Shown here piece after piece: positions 17,246 through 26,135 of a DNA stretch of 64,000 nucleotides. Where the stretch lies: the NCBI RefSeq assembly GCF_030818895.1, contig NZ_JAUTBA010000001.1, forward strand, positions 806,001-870,000. Reading direction: 5' to 3'. Positions within the stretch are counted from its first letter, which is position 1. Each line of letters opens with the position of its first letter. The translations under genes and the position numbers were made by a program. Source of the DNA: Sphingobacterium zeae (GTDB lineage Bacteria; Bacteroidota; Bacteroidia; Sphingobacteriales; Sphingobacteriaceae). The notes beneath the pieces were generated by a model that saw only the letters and a list, made by a program, of their open reading frames with translations, ran no database searches and had not been told where the DNA came from.

Positions 17246-18013
17246 TTATTTCTTTAATATACGGAGTAACAGCTCAGGCTCATCCGTTGTAATAAAATCA
17301 ATATTCTGATTGATTAAATTGGTCATCTCCTCAGCAGTATTTACTGTCCATGCGTTCACTTTCATACCAAGCTGATGTGCGTCTTTTAACCAAGTGCCAT
17401 TCTTTTTGAAAACCGAAAAGTGATAATCCAGTCCATTTATTCCAGCAGCCTTTACCTCAGCTGGAGATTTGTCACCCGTAAGGTATTGGATATTGGCCTT
17501 AGGCGCGAGTTCGTGAATTTTTTGACAAGCCTCAAAGCTAAAGGAAATATAGTCGGTGACTTTCTCTGCCTTTAAGTTTTTGACCATTTCTACCGTCTTT
17601 GTGGTCGCTTCAAGCGTACGCTCGACGCCGAGTTTATTAATTTTCAATTCGAGGATAAGACGCAAGCCTTTCAGTTTTTTTCCAGCGATAAGGTATTCTT
17701 CCAAGGTGGGAATGGATTCGCCGTTGGGATGCTTCTTTTCTAGAAGTTCCTTATATGTTGCTGTAGCAATATCAATACCATAGAAATCATTGTCATGGTT
17801 GACAACCAATATGTTGTCTTTGGTCAGATGCACATCAAACTCGGAGCCAAAAAGCTTGAGATCGTGCGCAGCAGTTAACGATGCAATTGAATTTTGGGGA
17901 AGGTGGCTGTTTTTCCATACGCCACGATGTGCAATGGCTTTAGTTTGTGCAAATAATGCCGAGGATGAGATCACCATGGCTAGCGTAAGGCAGCTAAAAA
18001 TATGTTTTTTCAT
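17246..18013 (-). CDS. Secreted glycerophosphodiester phosphodiesterase family protein
   Basis: 255 aa with a signal peptide (KKHIFSCLTLAMVISSSALFAQ). The GDPD TIM-barrel markers are IAHRGVWKNSHLPQNSIAS (catalytic His and Arg-Gly near the N-terminus), GSEFDVHLTKDNILVVNHD (metal Glu and Asp, second catalytic His) and RLILELKINK (metal Glu). It hydrolyses glycerophosphodiesters to glycerol-3-phosphate and an alcohol. The C-terminal VNAWTVNTAEEM and ITTDEPELLLRIL complete the family pattern. Upstream there is a 9-bp inverted repeat at 18093-18113. Confidence 0.92.
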   Translation of the reverse strand: MKKHIFSCLTLAMVISSSALFAQTKAIAHRGVWKNSHLPQNSIASLTAAHDLKLFGSEFDVHLTKDNILVVNHDNDFYGIDIATATYKELLEKKHPNGESIPTLEEYLIAGKKLKGLRLILELKINKLGVERTLEATTKTVEMVKNLKAEKVTDYISFSFEACQKIHELAPKANIQYLTGDKSPAEVKAAGINGLDYHFSVFKKNGTWLKDAHQLGMKVNAWTVNTAEEMTNLINQNIDFITTDEPELLLRILKK

Positions 18014-18092
18014 GCTATAATTATGTATGAGTGTTTGTTTTAAACGTCATAAAGTCTGCGTTTCACCCGTTGATTTATTCCTGTTTTTGAAC

Positions 18093-18113
18093 ACATAATC
18101 TTAAAGATTATGT
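18093..18113. repeat. Perfect inverted repeat ACATAATCT-TAA-AGATTATGT
   Basis: 9-bp arms with a 3-base centre, about 80 bases upstream of the GDPD-family start. Low GC and no T-run. It could be an operator or a chance palindrome. Confidence 0.35.
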
Positions 18114-18189
18114 TGTAAGCCGCATAAGAGCACCACTGATCATATCATCATCTTGCGAATAATTTTTAAAGCTGACGTTATAGAAAGCA

Positions 18190-18240
18190 AAAAAGTGGCA
18201 CTTTTTATCTCCATGTACAAGATCTAAAGTACCACTTTTA
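18190..18240 (-). terminator. Terminator of the HD hydrolase gene
   Basis: AAAGTGGCACTTT (18192-18204) faces AAAGTACCACTTT (18226-18238), one mismatch, loop of 21. An A-run at 18189-18194 gives a U-run on the minus-strand transcript. Confidence 0.6.
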
Positions 18241-18264
18241 TATTTAGTAATTGTTAAGTGTAAT

Positions 18265-18912
18265 TTATTTTTTACCATTCCATTCGGCTATAAACTCATC
18301 TAGGAAGCTGAGCATATAATCGTGGCGATGTGCTGCTATTTTCTTCGCAGCCTCTGTATTCATCTTATCCTTTAGCAATAAGAGTTTTTCGTAGAAGTGA
18401 TTGATTGTAGGAGCTTCCGAATGTTTGTATGCCTCTTTATCCTTATATTCCTGCACAGGAATGTTAGGGTTATACATCTCACGTCCCTTATTTCCGCCAA
18501 AGCTGAATGCGCGGGCAATACCAATGGCTCCGATGGCATCCAGGCGATCAGCATCTTGTACGATCTCCATCTCTTTCGAATGGAATGACACTTCGCCCAG
18601 GCTGGCTTTGAAAGACATGTTGAAGATAATTTTTTTAACATGGTCAATGATCTCAGGCGAAATTTCTAGACTTGCCAAAAATTCTCCGGCAACACGAGGG
18701 CCTACAGTTTCGTCGCCATCATGAAACTTACTGTCAGCAATGTCATGTAATAGCGCGGCCAATTCGCAGACCATGACATCCGCCGTTTCATTTTCTAAAA
18801 TTAACTTCGTATTGTTCCATACGCGTTGAATATGCGACCAATCGTGGCCTGCTTCTGCAAATTTCAATCGGTCTTGCACAAATGCTACTGTGCGCTCAAT
18901 AATGTTATTCAT
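18265..18912 (-). CDS. HD domain-containing metal-dependent phosphohydrolase
   Basis: 215 aa. The HD superfamily ligands are visible: H near residue 19 (AGHDWSHIQRV), the LLHDIADSKFHDGDE pair in the middle, and D in QDADRLDAIGAIGIARAFSFGG. The last segment is typical of the YpgQ/YedJ-like subgroup, which hydrolyses nucleotide phosphates. The first 8 bases overlap the end of the RNA methyltransferase gene (shared ATGAATAA), so the two are translationally coupled. No functional link between them is known to me. Confidence 0.9.
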   Translation of the reverse strand: MNNIIERTVAFVQDRLKFAEAGHDWSHIQRVWNNTKLILENETADVMVCELAALLHDIADSKFHDGDETVGPRVAGEFLASLEISPEIIDHVKKIIFNMSFKASLGEVSFHSKEMEIVQDADRLDAIGAIGIARAFSFGGNKGREMYNPNIPVQEYKDKEAYKHSEAPTINHFYEKLLLLKDKMNTEAAKKIAAHRHDYMLSFLDEFIAEWNGKK

Positions 18913-20089
18913 ACAATACTTTTGTTTTTTCGCGAGTACCCTCGTATAATTCGTATTCTAATAATCTACAATCTAATTTACCATTATAAAACTCTATCCT
19001 TCGGGATGCACGCAGCCCAATTTTCTTTGCCAAATCTGGGTTCCCTGTAAATATATAGCCTCTATACCCCTTGCACTCCTGCTTCATGAAATCCCCCATA
19101 CGCTTGTAGGTAATTTCCAGTTTGCTGTGCGTGCCTAGACGTTCACCGTATTCAGGATTGAATAAAATAACGCCACCTTCCTCTTTAGGAACGTGCGTTT
19201 CGGCAAAATCGCATACTTCAAATGAAATTAATTGTTCCACACCAGCAGTTCTGGCATTCATCTTGGAAACATTGATCGCTTCTTCCGAAATATCACTTGC
19301 AATAATTTGTGGGGCCGCTTTTTTATTGATCTGATCTTTCAGTAGTCTGCGCTCCTGGAAGAAAATAGTTTCATCATAACCGATGAAATGCATAAAAGAG
19401 TAATTCATGCGCAGCAAACCCGGTTTCCTGTTTGTTGCAATCAGAGCGGCTTCAATCGCTAACGTTCCGGAACCGCACATCGGATTTACAAATGGCGCAT
19501 TGCCATCCCATTTGGAGGCCATAATTGTTGAGGCAGCAAGAGCTTCCAGCATCGGCGCTTTTCCAGGGATCTTGCGATAACCATGTTTTGCTAGGGTCTC
19601 ACCGGAAGTATCGATGAAAATTTCTGCGCGGTCATCTTTCCAATACAGGTGTACAACAGCTTTATTGTTGTCTGGACCTGAATTAGGGCGCATACCCTTT
19701 TTTTCCTTAATGCGATCCACGATGGCATCTTTAACCTTTACGTTTGCAAATAAAGGCGTGCTGATTGTTTCATTATCCACATTGGAACTGACCGAGAAGT
19801 ATCCGTCAAATTGAATGAGTTCTTCCCAGGCAATTTGACTTAATTGTTCATAAAGCTCCGTGGGATTATTGGCTGTAAACTCTTTTAACGAATACAAAAT
19901 CTGAGATGCTGTACGTAGGTTCAGATTCAGCTTGATCGTATCATTTATACTGACCTTTAATTCTACTCCAGTAGGAAATGCTCTGACAATGTCAAAACCT
20001 AACTCTTTAACTTCCTGCTGCAAATAAGGAGATAAGCGCTTATTGCACGTTATAATAACTTTATTGGGGGTGTTGAAAACTTCCATCAT
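18905..20089 (-). CDS. THUMP-domain class I SAM-dependent RNA methyltransferase (RlmL-like)
   Basis: 394 aa from ATG 20089 (20086 is also possible). An N-terminal THUMP/ferredoxin-like RNA-binding part (about 1-155: ITCNKRLSPYLQQEVKELGF, GVELKVSINDTIKLNLNLRTASQILYSL) is followed by a Rossmann methyltransferase. That part has PFVNPMCGSGTLAIEAALIATNRKPG (SAM site) and VILFNPEYGERLG, where NPEYG replaces the usual NPPYG catalytic motif. It resembles the 23S rRNA m2G2445 methyltransferase half of RlmL. The open frame extends to a TTG at 20122, but a TAACTTTG box lies inside that extension, so the later start is correct. Confidence 0.9.
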   Translation of the reverse strand: MMEVFNTPNKVIITCNKRLSPYLQQEVKELGFDIVRAFPTGVELKVSINDTIKLNLNLRTASQILYSLKEFTANNPTELYEQLSQIAWEELIQFDGYFSVSSNVDNETISTPLFANVKVKDAIVDRIKEKKGMRPNSGPDNNKAVVHLYWKDDRAEIFIDTSGETLAKHGYRKIPGKAPMLEALAASTIMASKWDGNAPFVNPMCGSGTLAIEAALIATNRKPGLLRMNYSFMHFIGYDETIFFQERRLLKDQINKKAAPQIIASDISEEAINVSKMNARTAGVEQLISFEVCDFAETHVPKEEGGVILFNPEYGERLGTHSKLEITYKRMGDFMKQECKGYRGYIFTGNPDLAKKIGLRASRRIEFYNGKLDCRLLEYELYEGTREKTKVLYE

Positions 20090-20097
20090 ATTTTGTA

Positions 20098-20105
20098 CAA
20101 AGTTA
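20098..20105 (-). promoter_or_regulatory. minus-7 element TAACTTTG of the methyltransferase-HD operon
   Basis: Exact consensus on the minus strand, only 8 bases before ATG 20089, so the transcript would be almost leaderless. It also overrules the upstream TTG start. No well-placed TTG is seen at minus 33. Confidence 0.55.
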
Positions 20106-20163
20106 ATTAAACTCTTCCTCAAAAATTGCTTAATTTTACGCTTTAATATTTATTTTTTTGATT

Positions 20164-20538
20164 ATGGAAATTAGAGGAAAAGTACACGAGATAGGAGCGA
20201 CACAACAAGTGACAGAATCATTCAAAAAACGCGATATGATTGTAGCTTATGCCGAAAACCCACAATTTGTTGAATATATCCGTTTTGAAGCTACACAAGA
20301 CAGAACGTCAATTTTTGATAACTTAGCGATTGGTGAAGAGGTAGAAGTATCTTTTAATCTTCGTGGTCGTCCCTGGACGAATAAAGATGGCGTAACAACT
20401 TATTTTAACTCATTGGTTGCATGGCGTGTAACAAAATTAGGTAATGCTGCTCCGGCACCATCTTCTCCAGGTTACGCAGATATGCCTGCTCCTGTAGATT
20501 TGGCGGGTTCATCAGATGATGATGATCTACCATTCTAA
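20164..20538 (+). CDS. DUF3127 family protein, SSB-like with acidic C-terminal tip
   Basis: 124 aa. The N-terminal about 90 residues form the DUF3127 domain (EIRGKVHEIGATQQVTESFKKRDMIV, IRFEATQDRTSIFD, EVEVSFNLRGRPW, YFNSLVAWRV), a predicted OB-fold-like beta barrel. After a Pro-rich linker the protein ends SSDDDDLPF, which copies the tip that single-stranded-DNA-binding proteins use to recruit repair and replication enzymes. A single-stranded nucleic acid-binding role is inference. The start ATG 20164 is preferred over an upstream in-frame TTG. Divergent from the RNA methyltransferase gene. Confidence 0.88.
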   Translation: MEIRGKVHEIGATQQVTESFKKRDMIVAYAENPQFVEYIRFEATQDRTSIFDNLAIGEEVEVSFNLRGRPWTNKDGVTTYFNSLVAWRVTKLGNAAPAPSSPGYADMPAPVDLAGSSDDDDLPF

Positions 20539-20617
20539 TCGGAATAGAACTTATGCAACACCCGCGTTAGCGGTAAAATAGATTGTTTAAACTGTAAGCA
20601 ATATAGTTATCTACAAT

Positions 20618-20646
20618 AAAAAAGGCTTCTTTAAGAAGCCTTTTTT
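20618..20646. terminator. Rho-independent terminator after the DUF3127 gene
   Basis: AAAAAGGCTTCTT faces AAGAAGCCTTTTT around a very small loop, with A-run and T-run on the two sides; works in either direction. Confidence 0.9.
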
Positions 20647-20735
20647 ATATTACAGATAGCCTAATACCAACCGCTACTTTTCTTGGCGCTGAAATTGCTT
20701 GCTGTTGGATGTTTTTAAATCAAAAAATTACAGCT

Positions 20736-21200
20736 ATGAAATTACCCGTATTCTATTTTTGCTTAGCAGCGATTTCGCTAAGTGCTTGCAATCAAACTTC
20801 AAAAAATAGCCAGCATACAGCTGCAGATTCTACTGCACATGAGACTGCGGCAGCAGATAATGCCCATACATCGCAAAATTCGCTGGATTGGCCCGGTACC
20901 TACGAAGCTACTATTCCCTGTGCCGATTGTGAAGGAATAAAAACCAACATTACCTTAAAAAGTAACAACACATTCACTATTGTGAGTGAATATATAAATA
21001 AAAATTCCAAAGTCGAGGACAGTGGCAAAGTCATGTGGCACAACAACGGGTCTGTCGTTCATCTGACAGGGAAAGAAACCGATATAAAATTAAAGGTAGG
21101 GGAAAATAAGTTGATTGGACTGGATCAGGAAGGTCATGAAATCGATGGTCCCAACGCACATCTTTATGTTTACAATAAGGTTGAAGGAGAAAAATTATAA
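20736..21200 (+). CDS. NlpE N-terminal domain lipoprotein
   Basis: 154 aa. Lipoprotein signal with lipobox LSAC at about residues 18-21. After a Ser/Thr/Ala-rich linker comes an NlpE N-terminal (lipocalin-like) domain: WPGTYEATIPCADCEGIKTNITL carries the diagnostic PCADC-x-GI motif with a CxxC, followed by NTFTIVSEY. In E. coli NlpE signals surface and copper stress to CpxA; here only the domain is shared and no Cpx partner is adjacent. ATG 20736 is chosen over 20709 because the signal peptide starts there. A TACTTTTC box at 20675-20682 may be its promoter. Confidence 0.85.
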   Translation: MKLPVFYFCLAAISLSACNQTSKNSQHTAADSTAHETAAADNAHTSQNSLDWPGTYEATIPCADCEGIKTNITLKSNNTFTIVSEYINKNSKVEDSGKVMWHNNGSVVHLTGKETDIKLKVGENKLIGLDQEGHEIDGPNAHLYVYNKVEGEKL

Positions 21201-21221
21201 AGTAAAGCGGCGATAACCGAA

Positions 21222-22223
21222 TTAGCCACTGACATATTTGCCATACGGAACTTTTCGGAGAAGATACGTCAGTAAGGCACTCGCCAACAGGGTGAGAACC
21301 GTTGCTGCCGGGATTTTCCACAGAATGGATAATGGAAGCAAAGGATGAATATAATTCAGCAATAAAATATGGCATAAGTAAATGCCAAAGCTGTGAATGT
21401 CGATAAATTCCCAGAAAGCGTTGAGCTGTTCTGGGAGTTTAAGACCTTGAACGAAGATAAATAAAAAGCCGGCGCTTAAGGCGATATTCGGCGAAAGATA
21501 ATTGTAGAGTGTCGGATCAAATTCCCCTCGTGACACACTCAGATAATATGTTCCTACAGTAGTCGTCAGACAGCACATCAGAAAAAATGTAAAACTCGAC
21601 AATTTTACCATTGGGATAGGGTAATTACGTAAGTAATGGCCCAAGACCAAATAGCCTGCATAACCCGAGAAAAAGGTCAGGTCAAAATTAGGTAAGACAC
21701 TATTAAACCATTTATTCATGAAAAACAACGCTGCAAACCACAATCCCAAAAAGATCTCAAGCTCTCTTTTACTGCAGTTGCCCACAATTTTACGGATAAA
21801 TGGAACTGCGAGGTAAAGCCCAAGTATCATATATAGATACCAAAGGTGCGCATTCGTTCCTGACTTTAAGCGAATTAACACAATGTTGATAACTTGTGGA
21901 AAACCGATGTAGTCAAAATCAATGTAACGAATGAAATAATAGACAAGATAGACGACAGTCCAAAAAAGAAAAGGCGGGACAATTTTTAACAGACGCTTTC
22001 GGTAAAACTGTCCCGTGCTTTCGTCTTTCTGTAGCAGCAGTGCGCCTGAGATGATGACAAATAGGGGTACTGAAAAGCGCGCAAAGCCATTGAGCCAATT
22101 GGCATAATTCCAATCGAATGACTCCAATTCATTGCTATTCAGATAACCTGAAGAAGAATGGATCAAGAGGACGAGCGCAATCGCCACAATACGTAGTACA
22201 CTGATATAACTGGTCCTGGTCAT
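21222..22223 (-). CDS. Membrane acyltransferase, acyltransferase-3 family
   Basis: 333 aa with about ten hydrophobic spans. The N-terminal SVLRIVAIALVLLIHSSSGYLN holds the family's catalytic His in the first helix, followed by SVPLFVIISGALLL and the R/K-rich loop YRKRLLKIVPPFLFW. Members transfer acetyl or other acyl groups to cell-surface glycans or lipids. The substrate is unknown and no glycan gene cluster is adjacent. The start lies 9 bases after the MFS gene stop, so the two form an operon. Confidence 0.88.
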   Translation of the reverse strand: MTRTSYISVLRIVAIALVLLIHSSSGYLNSNELESFDWNYANWLNGFARFSVPLFVIISGALLLQKDESTGQFYRKRLLKIVPPFLFWTVVYLVYYFIRYIDFDYIGFPQVINIVLIRLKSGTNAHLWYLYMILGLYLAVPFIRKIVGNCSKRELEIFLGLWFAALFFMNKWFNSVLPNFDLTFFSGYAGYLVLGHYLRNYPIPMVKLSSFTFFLMCCLTTTVGTYYLSVSRGEFDPTLYNYLSPNIALSAGFLFIFVQGLKLPEQLNAFWEFIDIHSFGIYLCHILLLNYIHPLLPLSILWKIPAATVLTLLASALLTYLLRKVPYGKYVSG

Positions 22224-22232
22224 TCGATTTTG

Positions 22233-23384
22233 TTAACTTTTATTGTCGTAAACTTTTAGATATAGGAAGGTTAAAAGTGCTCCAATGGTAGCCATGCCTA
22301 CGCCGACAAGTGAAGGCGCATTATACGCCAAGCCCAAGGTTATCGGAATTCCACCTAGGAATGCCCCCAAGGTATTTCCCAGGTTGAAGGCAGCCTGACC
22401 CCCTGCCGCTGCTAACGTTGCGGCCTCTTTGGAAGCACGGATCAACATCAGTTGTGTCGGCGAACCAATCGTGAAGGACACCAGTCCGGTAATAAAGGCT
22501 AAAGGGTACGCTGTCCAGCCCAATGGCGAAATAAAGTAAACCATTACAAGGCATAGCGCCATGGCGGAAAAACTCGCGATTGCAGCTTTGGTCGGGGAGA
22601 TTGTATCCGCCAATTTTCCGCCGATAAGATTCCCGAAAAACATACCAACACCGATCAGGATCATAATTAGCGGTACCCGATCAGCAGCGATGCCCGATAC
22701 ATTGGTCACTAATGGTGCAATGTAACTGATCCAGGCGAAAAGACCTCCGGTACCGATGGCGATGATCGCCATTAACAGCCAGGCGATTTTTTTATTAAAG
22801 AAGTTGAGTTGGCTAAAGATATTATTCCCTTTGGAGGCTTCAATTTTTGGCATCCAGGCATAAATTGCGGCAAAAGTAATTAATCCCAGTATGCTGATGA
22901 TACCATACGTCAAACGCCAGGAATAATGATGACCGAGGTATGTGCCCAATGGAACTCCGGCTAGATTGGCAATCGTCATTCCCGTAAACATGATGGAAAT
23001 AGCCTGTGCTTCCTTTCCTTTTGGAGCCAGCCGAGCTGCAACAACAGAACCAACACCGAAAAATGCACCATGCGGAAGCCCCGCCATAAATCGGGAAAGA
23101 CTGATCAAAAACTGTCCGGGTGCGATACTAAAAAGGCCATTGAAAATAAAAAACAACAGCATTAAGAACAGCAATACCTTTTTTGGAGGATATTTCCCCG
23201 TAAATAGGACTAATGTGGGCGCACCGACAACGACTCCTAGGGCATAGAGTGCAATCAGATGCGCGGCTGTAGGGATCTCGATACGAAGATTTTGGGCAAT
23301 ATCCGGCAAAATCCCCATCATCGTGAATTCGGTCATTCCGATGGCGAGCCCGCCAAATGCCAAAGAAATAATTCCTTTGTTCAT
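22233..23384 (-). CDS. MFS transporter, DHA1/AraJ-like exporter
   Basis: 383 aa with 12 predicted membrane helices. The N-terminal GLAIGMTEFTMMGILPDIAQNL and VVVGAPTLVLFTGKYPPKKVL (loop 2-3 motif A variant) and HGAFFGVGSVVAARLAPKGKEAQAISIMFTGMTIANLAGVPLGTYLG are typical of the AraJ/YdhP/PbuE group of DHA1 proton antiporters, which export sugars, purines or drugs. The cargo is not readable from sequence. A TATCTTCG box (complement of 23419-23426) about 34 bases upstream is a plausible minus-7 element. Confidence 0.92.
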   Translation of the reverse strand: MNKGIISLAFGGLAIGMTEFTMMGILPDIAQNLRIEIPTAAHLIALYALGVVVGAPTLVLFTGKYPPKKVLLFLMLLFFIFNGLFSIAPGQFLISLSRFMAGLPHGAFFGVGSVVAARLAPKGKEAQAISIMFTGMTIANLAGVPLGTYLGHHYSWRLTYGIISILGLITFAAIYAWMPKIEASKGNNIFSQLNFFNKKIAWLLMAIIAIGTGGLFAWISYIAPLVTNVSGIAADRVPLIMILIGVGMFFGNLIGGKLADTISPTKAAIASFSAMALCLVMVYFISPLGWTAYPLAFITGLVSFTIGSPTQLMLIRASKEAATLAAAGGQAAFNLGNTLGAFLGGIPITLGLAYNAPSLVGVGMATIGALLTFLYLKVYDNKS

Positions 23385-23484
23385 TGTGTTTTAAGGTTGA
23401 GGTTGTACGATAATGGTACGAAGATAATAAATAGATTGTACTAAAAACTACTGATACCTTTTTTGAGGGATACAGGTAATATTT

Positions 23485-23982
23485 TTAGTTTTTCTTAAAG
23501 ATGATCTGACGTTGATCTAACCTGCTTTCCAGTACGACCGAATCAGCAGCATGGTATACGACTTTAAACCGGGGGATATACTGGCCGGAAAGATAGCAGC
23601 CAGAAATCTTCTGCTTGCCGTTTTCTTTTGTGTAAATACCATCAACAAGGATAGAGTCGCCACGCAAAACATAAATTCCTTTCGCATGTTCTGTCCAGGA
23701 ACCATTTTTGTAACAGCTATCCGGAATGGTTTGTACTTTATTGTTGACGTGCATGGTGGCATAGACAGAGTCGCAAGTGAACTTGAAATCGGTCAACGTA
23801 TATTGCATCATCTGTTGCTGTCCTGGAATACTGTCTTGGACCCATTCTCCCTGCAAAAAGGGTGCGCCTTCGCTTTGCATATCCGAATTGAATTTGCAGG
23901 CTGTAAAAAAGAAAAACATACCTATGGCAAGTGCCAATAGGTATGTCTTCGTTCGTATATTTTTTATTGAAGTAAAAGTCAC
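23485..23982 (-). CDS. Small putative lipoprotein encoded directly after fumC
   Basis: 165 aa. The N-terminus has basic residues, a hydrophobic run (YLLALAIGMFFFF) and TAC, a lipoprotein signal with Cys 29 as the likely lipid anchor. The rest is a beta-rich domain (EGEWVQDSIP-like start, FKFTCDSVYATMHV, GSWTEHAKGIYVLRGDSILVDGIY, RFKVVYHAADSVVLESR) that looks like a small extracytoplasmic barrel. No family is recognised. It begins 3 bases after the fumC stop, so it is certainly cotranscribed with fumarase, although a functional link is not obvious. Confidence 0.75.
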   Translation of the reverse strand: MTFTSIKNIRTKTYLLALAIGMFFFFTACKFNSDMQSEGAPFLQGEWVQDSIPGQQQMMQYTLTDFKFTCDSVYATMHVNNKVQTIPDSCYKNGSWTEHAKGIYVLRGDSILVDGIYTKENGKQKISGCYLSGQYIPRFKVVYHAADSVVLESRLDQRQIIFKKN

Positions 23983-23985
23983 AGC

Positions 23986-25383
23986 TTATTTTAAACTTCC
24001 AACCATATCTTCTGGTTTTACCCAAGCATCGAAGTCTTCAGGAGTCACATAACCCAAGCGTACGGCTTCTTCTTTAAGCGTAGTCCCATTTTTATGTGCT
24101 GTTTGCGCGATTTCTGCTGATTTGTAGTAACCAATTTTTGTGTTTAGCGCTGTTACTAACATCAATGAGTTGTCTACCAATTCTTTGATGCGTTTGTAAT
24201 TCGGTTCAATACCTGCAGCACAGTGTTCTTCAAATGAAACACAAGCATCCCCCAAAAGGCGAGCAGACTGCAAGAAGTTTGCCGCCATCAATGGTTTAAA
24301 TACGTTCAGCTCATAATGGCCCTGTGTTCCACCAATGGTGATCGCAACGTCATTACCCATTACTTGTGCCGCAACCATCGTCAAGGCTTCACATTGTGTC
24401 GGATTAACTTTACCTGGCATAATTGACGATCCTGGTTCGTTCTCAGGGATCAAGATTTCACCGATACCTGAACGTGGGCCAGAAGCCAACATACGGATAT
24501 CGTTTGCTATTTTATTTAAGGCTACAGCCAATTGCTTTAATGCGCCGTGTGTTTCAACGATTGCGTCATGAGCAGCCAATGCCTCGAATTTGTTTTCAGC
24601 GGTGACGAAAGGAAGTCCTGTAAATTCAGCAATATATTTGGCAACCAGTACATCATAACCGTTTGGCGTATTCAATCCTGTACCTACAGCAGTACCTCCC
24701 AGTGCAAGTTCAGATAAATGCGAAAGTGTATTTCTCAAAGCTTTCAAACCGTGGTTCAATTGAGCAACATAACCTGAAATCTCCTGACCTAAAGTTAATG
24801 GAGTAGCATCCATTAAGTGTGTACGGCCAATTTTAACGACATTTTTAAACTCCTCCGCTTTTTTAGCCAAGGTGTCACGCAATTTTTCTACGCCTGGAAT
24901 GGTCACTTCTGCCACAGCTTTGTAAGCCGCGATATGCATTCCAGTAGGGAAAGTGTCATTCGATGATTGTGATTTGTTTACGTCATCGTTTGCTTTTAAC
25001 ACAGGCTCACCCTCACCAATTTTATGTCCAGCCAGCACTTGCGCACGGTTTGCCACAACTTCATTCACGTTCATATTGGATTGCGTGCCCGAACCTGTCT
25101 GCCAGATAACCAATGGAAATTGATCATCCAATTTGCCCGCTAAGATCTCATCACATACTGCAGCGATTGCATCCCGTTTCTCCACAGATAATACACCCAG
25201 CTCGTGGTTAGCATAAGCGGCTGCTTTCTTTAAATAGGCAAAGCCTGCGACGATTTCGTGTGGCATGGACGCTGCTGGTCCAATTTTAAAGTTGTTGCGT
25301 GAACGCTCTGTCTGTGCACCCCAGTATTTGTCTGCAGGTACTTGAACTTCACCCATCGTGTCTTTTTCAATTCTGAATGACAT
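23986..25383 (-). CDS. fumC: Class II fumarate hydratase
   Basis: 465 aa. Catalyses reversible hydration of fumarate to malate in the TCA cycle. The superfamily signature [13 protein letters not shown] is intact, as are the early [42 protein letters not shown] and [19 protein letters not shown] 25383 ([12 protein letters not shown]) is the family start. An in-frame ATG at 25443 sits 6 bases after a TAACTTTG box and would add 20 unrelated residues; I consider it unlikely, but it is allowed by the sequence. Confidence 0.95.
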   Translation of the reverse strand: MSFRIEKDTMGEVQVPADKYWGAQTERSRNNFKIGPAASMPHEIVAGFAYLKKAAAYANHELGVLSVEKRDAIAAVCDEILAGKLDDQFPLVIWQTGSGTQSNMNVNEVVANRAQVLAGHKIGEGEPVLKANDDVNKSQSSNDTFPTGMHIAAYKAVAEVTIPGVEKLRDTLAKKAEEFKNVVKIGRTHLMDATPLTLGQEISGYVAQLNHGLKALRNTLSHLSELALGGTAVGTGLNTPNGYDVLVAKYIAEFTGLPFVTAENKFEALAAHDAIVETHGALKQLAVALNKIANDIRMLASGPRSGIGEILIPENEPGSSIMPGKVNPTQCEALTMVAAQVMGNDVAITIGGTQGHYELNVFKPLMAANFLQSARLLGDACVSFEEHCAAGIEPNYKRIKELVDNSLMLVTALNTKIGYYKSAEIAQTAHKNGTTLKEEAVRLGYVTPEDFDAWVKPEDMVGSLK

Positions 25384-25449
25384 AGTATGTAAGTATAAGT
25401 AAAACGTAAAATTAAAAGTACATGCGCAAAGCACATCATACATCAATCA

Positions 25450-25480
25450 CAAAGTTACAGGATAATACAGTAAAGAACAA
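25450..25480 (-). promoter_or_regulatory. Promoter of the fumC-lipoprotein operon
   Basis: On the minus strand, TTG (complement of 25478-25480), exactly 20 bases, then TAACTTTG (complement of 25450-25457). Full consensus. The leader to ATG 25383 would be about 60 bases. Confidence 0.8.
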
Positions 25481-25512
25481 GGATTAAGAATAAAACACCC
25501 AATAAGCAGATC

Positions 25513-26082
25513 TTAAAAACCAAGACGTTTTGTCAAGGATTCATTCACATGGTAGAATACCTGTTTCGGTTTTAATGTCCGCCAAGCAAGCGTATTTAAA
25601 CCACCACCAAAATTAATGTAATAATCTATATTCTGTTGTTGGAACTCTTCGATCACATGTTCACGGAAACCAATGCCTGCAATCCAGCCATCCTCAATAT
25701 CCTGAAACCATTCCTCATAGTATGAGTCGTCTGAAGCATGAAAATTCAGCACATTCTCGCCGATTACAATAAAATATTTAATGCCTTGACTGATCAAAAC
25801 ATCAATAATTTCTCGCTTGAATAACATAATATCATTGTAGATGGCATCATTCCATTCACCAATCAGTTCGATAATACAATAGTGTTTCTCATAGTCCACA
25901 AACAGTATTTTTAAATATAAAGTAAGCGAACCAAATTCATCCCATTGTGGGTGCAAAAGAAAATTATAGACCTGTTTGTCAAAATCGAATTCACTATAGA
26001 TCGTGCCATAAAAGGGCGATTGTTCATCATCAGCAGCAATGTAATAATCCCGCCAATTGTAATAAGGTTCGATTTCGTGCAT
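25513..26082 (-). CDS. Conserved protein of unknown function
   Basis: 189 aa, acidic and rich in Tyr, Phe and Trp, with no signal peptide or membrane span, so cytosolic. Landmarks are EIEPYYNWRDYYIAADDEQSPFYG, HPQWDEFGSLTLYLKILFVDYE and DYYINFGGGLNTLAWRTLKPKQVFYHVNE. I recall similar proteins in Bacteroidota but no named family. The central part (MLFKREIIDVLISQGIKYFIVIGENVLNFH) looks like an alpha/beta unit. The strong promoter upstream and intact frame support a real gene; function unknown. Confidence 0.75.
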   Translation of the reverse strand: MHEIEPYYNWRDYYIAADDEQSPFYGTIYSEFDFDKQVYNFLLHPQWDEFGSLTLYLKILFVDYEKHYCIIELIGEWNDAIYNDIMLFKREIIDVLISQGIKYFIVIGENVLNFHASDDSYYEEWFQDIEDGWIAGIGFREHVIEEFQQQNIDYYINFGGGLNTLAWRTLKPKQVFYHVNESLTKRLGF

Positions 26083-26104
26083 ACCAGTTGAATCTTTTTC
26101 GATT

Positions 26105-26135
26105 CAAACTAAGATAAATTTACGCGGATTTGCAA
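26105..26135 (-). promoter_or_regulatory. Promoter of the 189-residue unknown protein, with an inverted repeat at the start site
   Basis: On the minus strand, TTG (complement of 26133-26135), 20 bases, TTAGTTTG (7 of 8 to TAnnTTTG). TTGAATC/GATTCAA (26088-26094 and 26101-26107) forms a 7-bp inverted repeat overlapping the expected start site. Confidence 0.6.
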
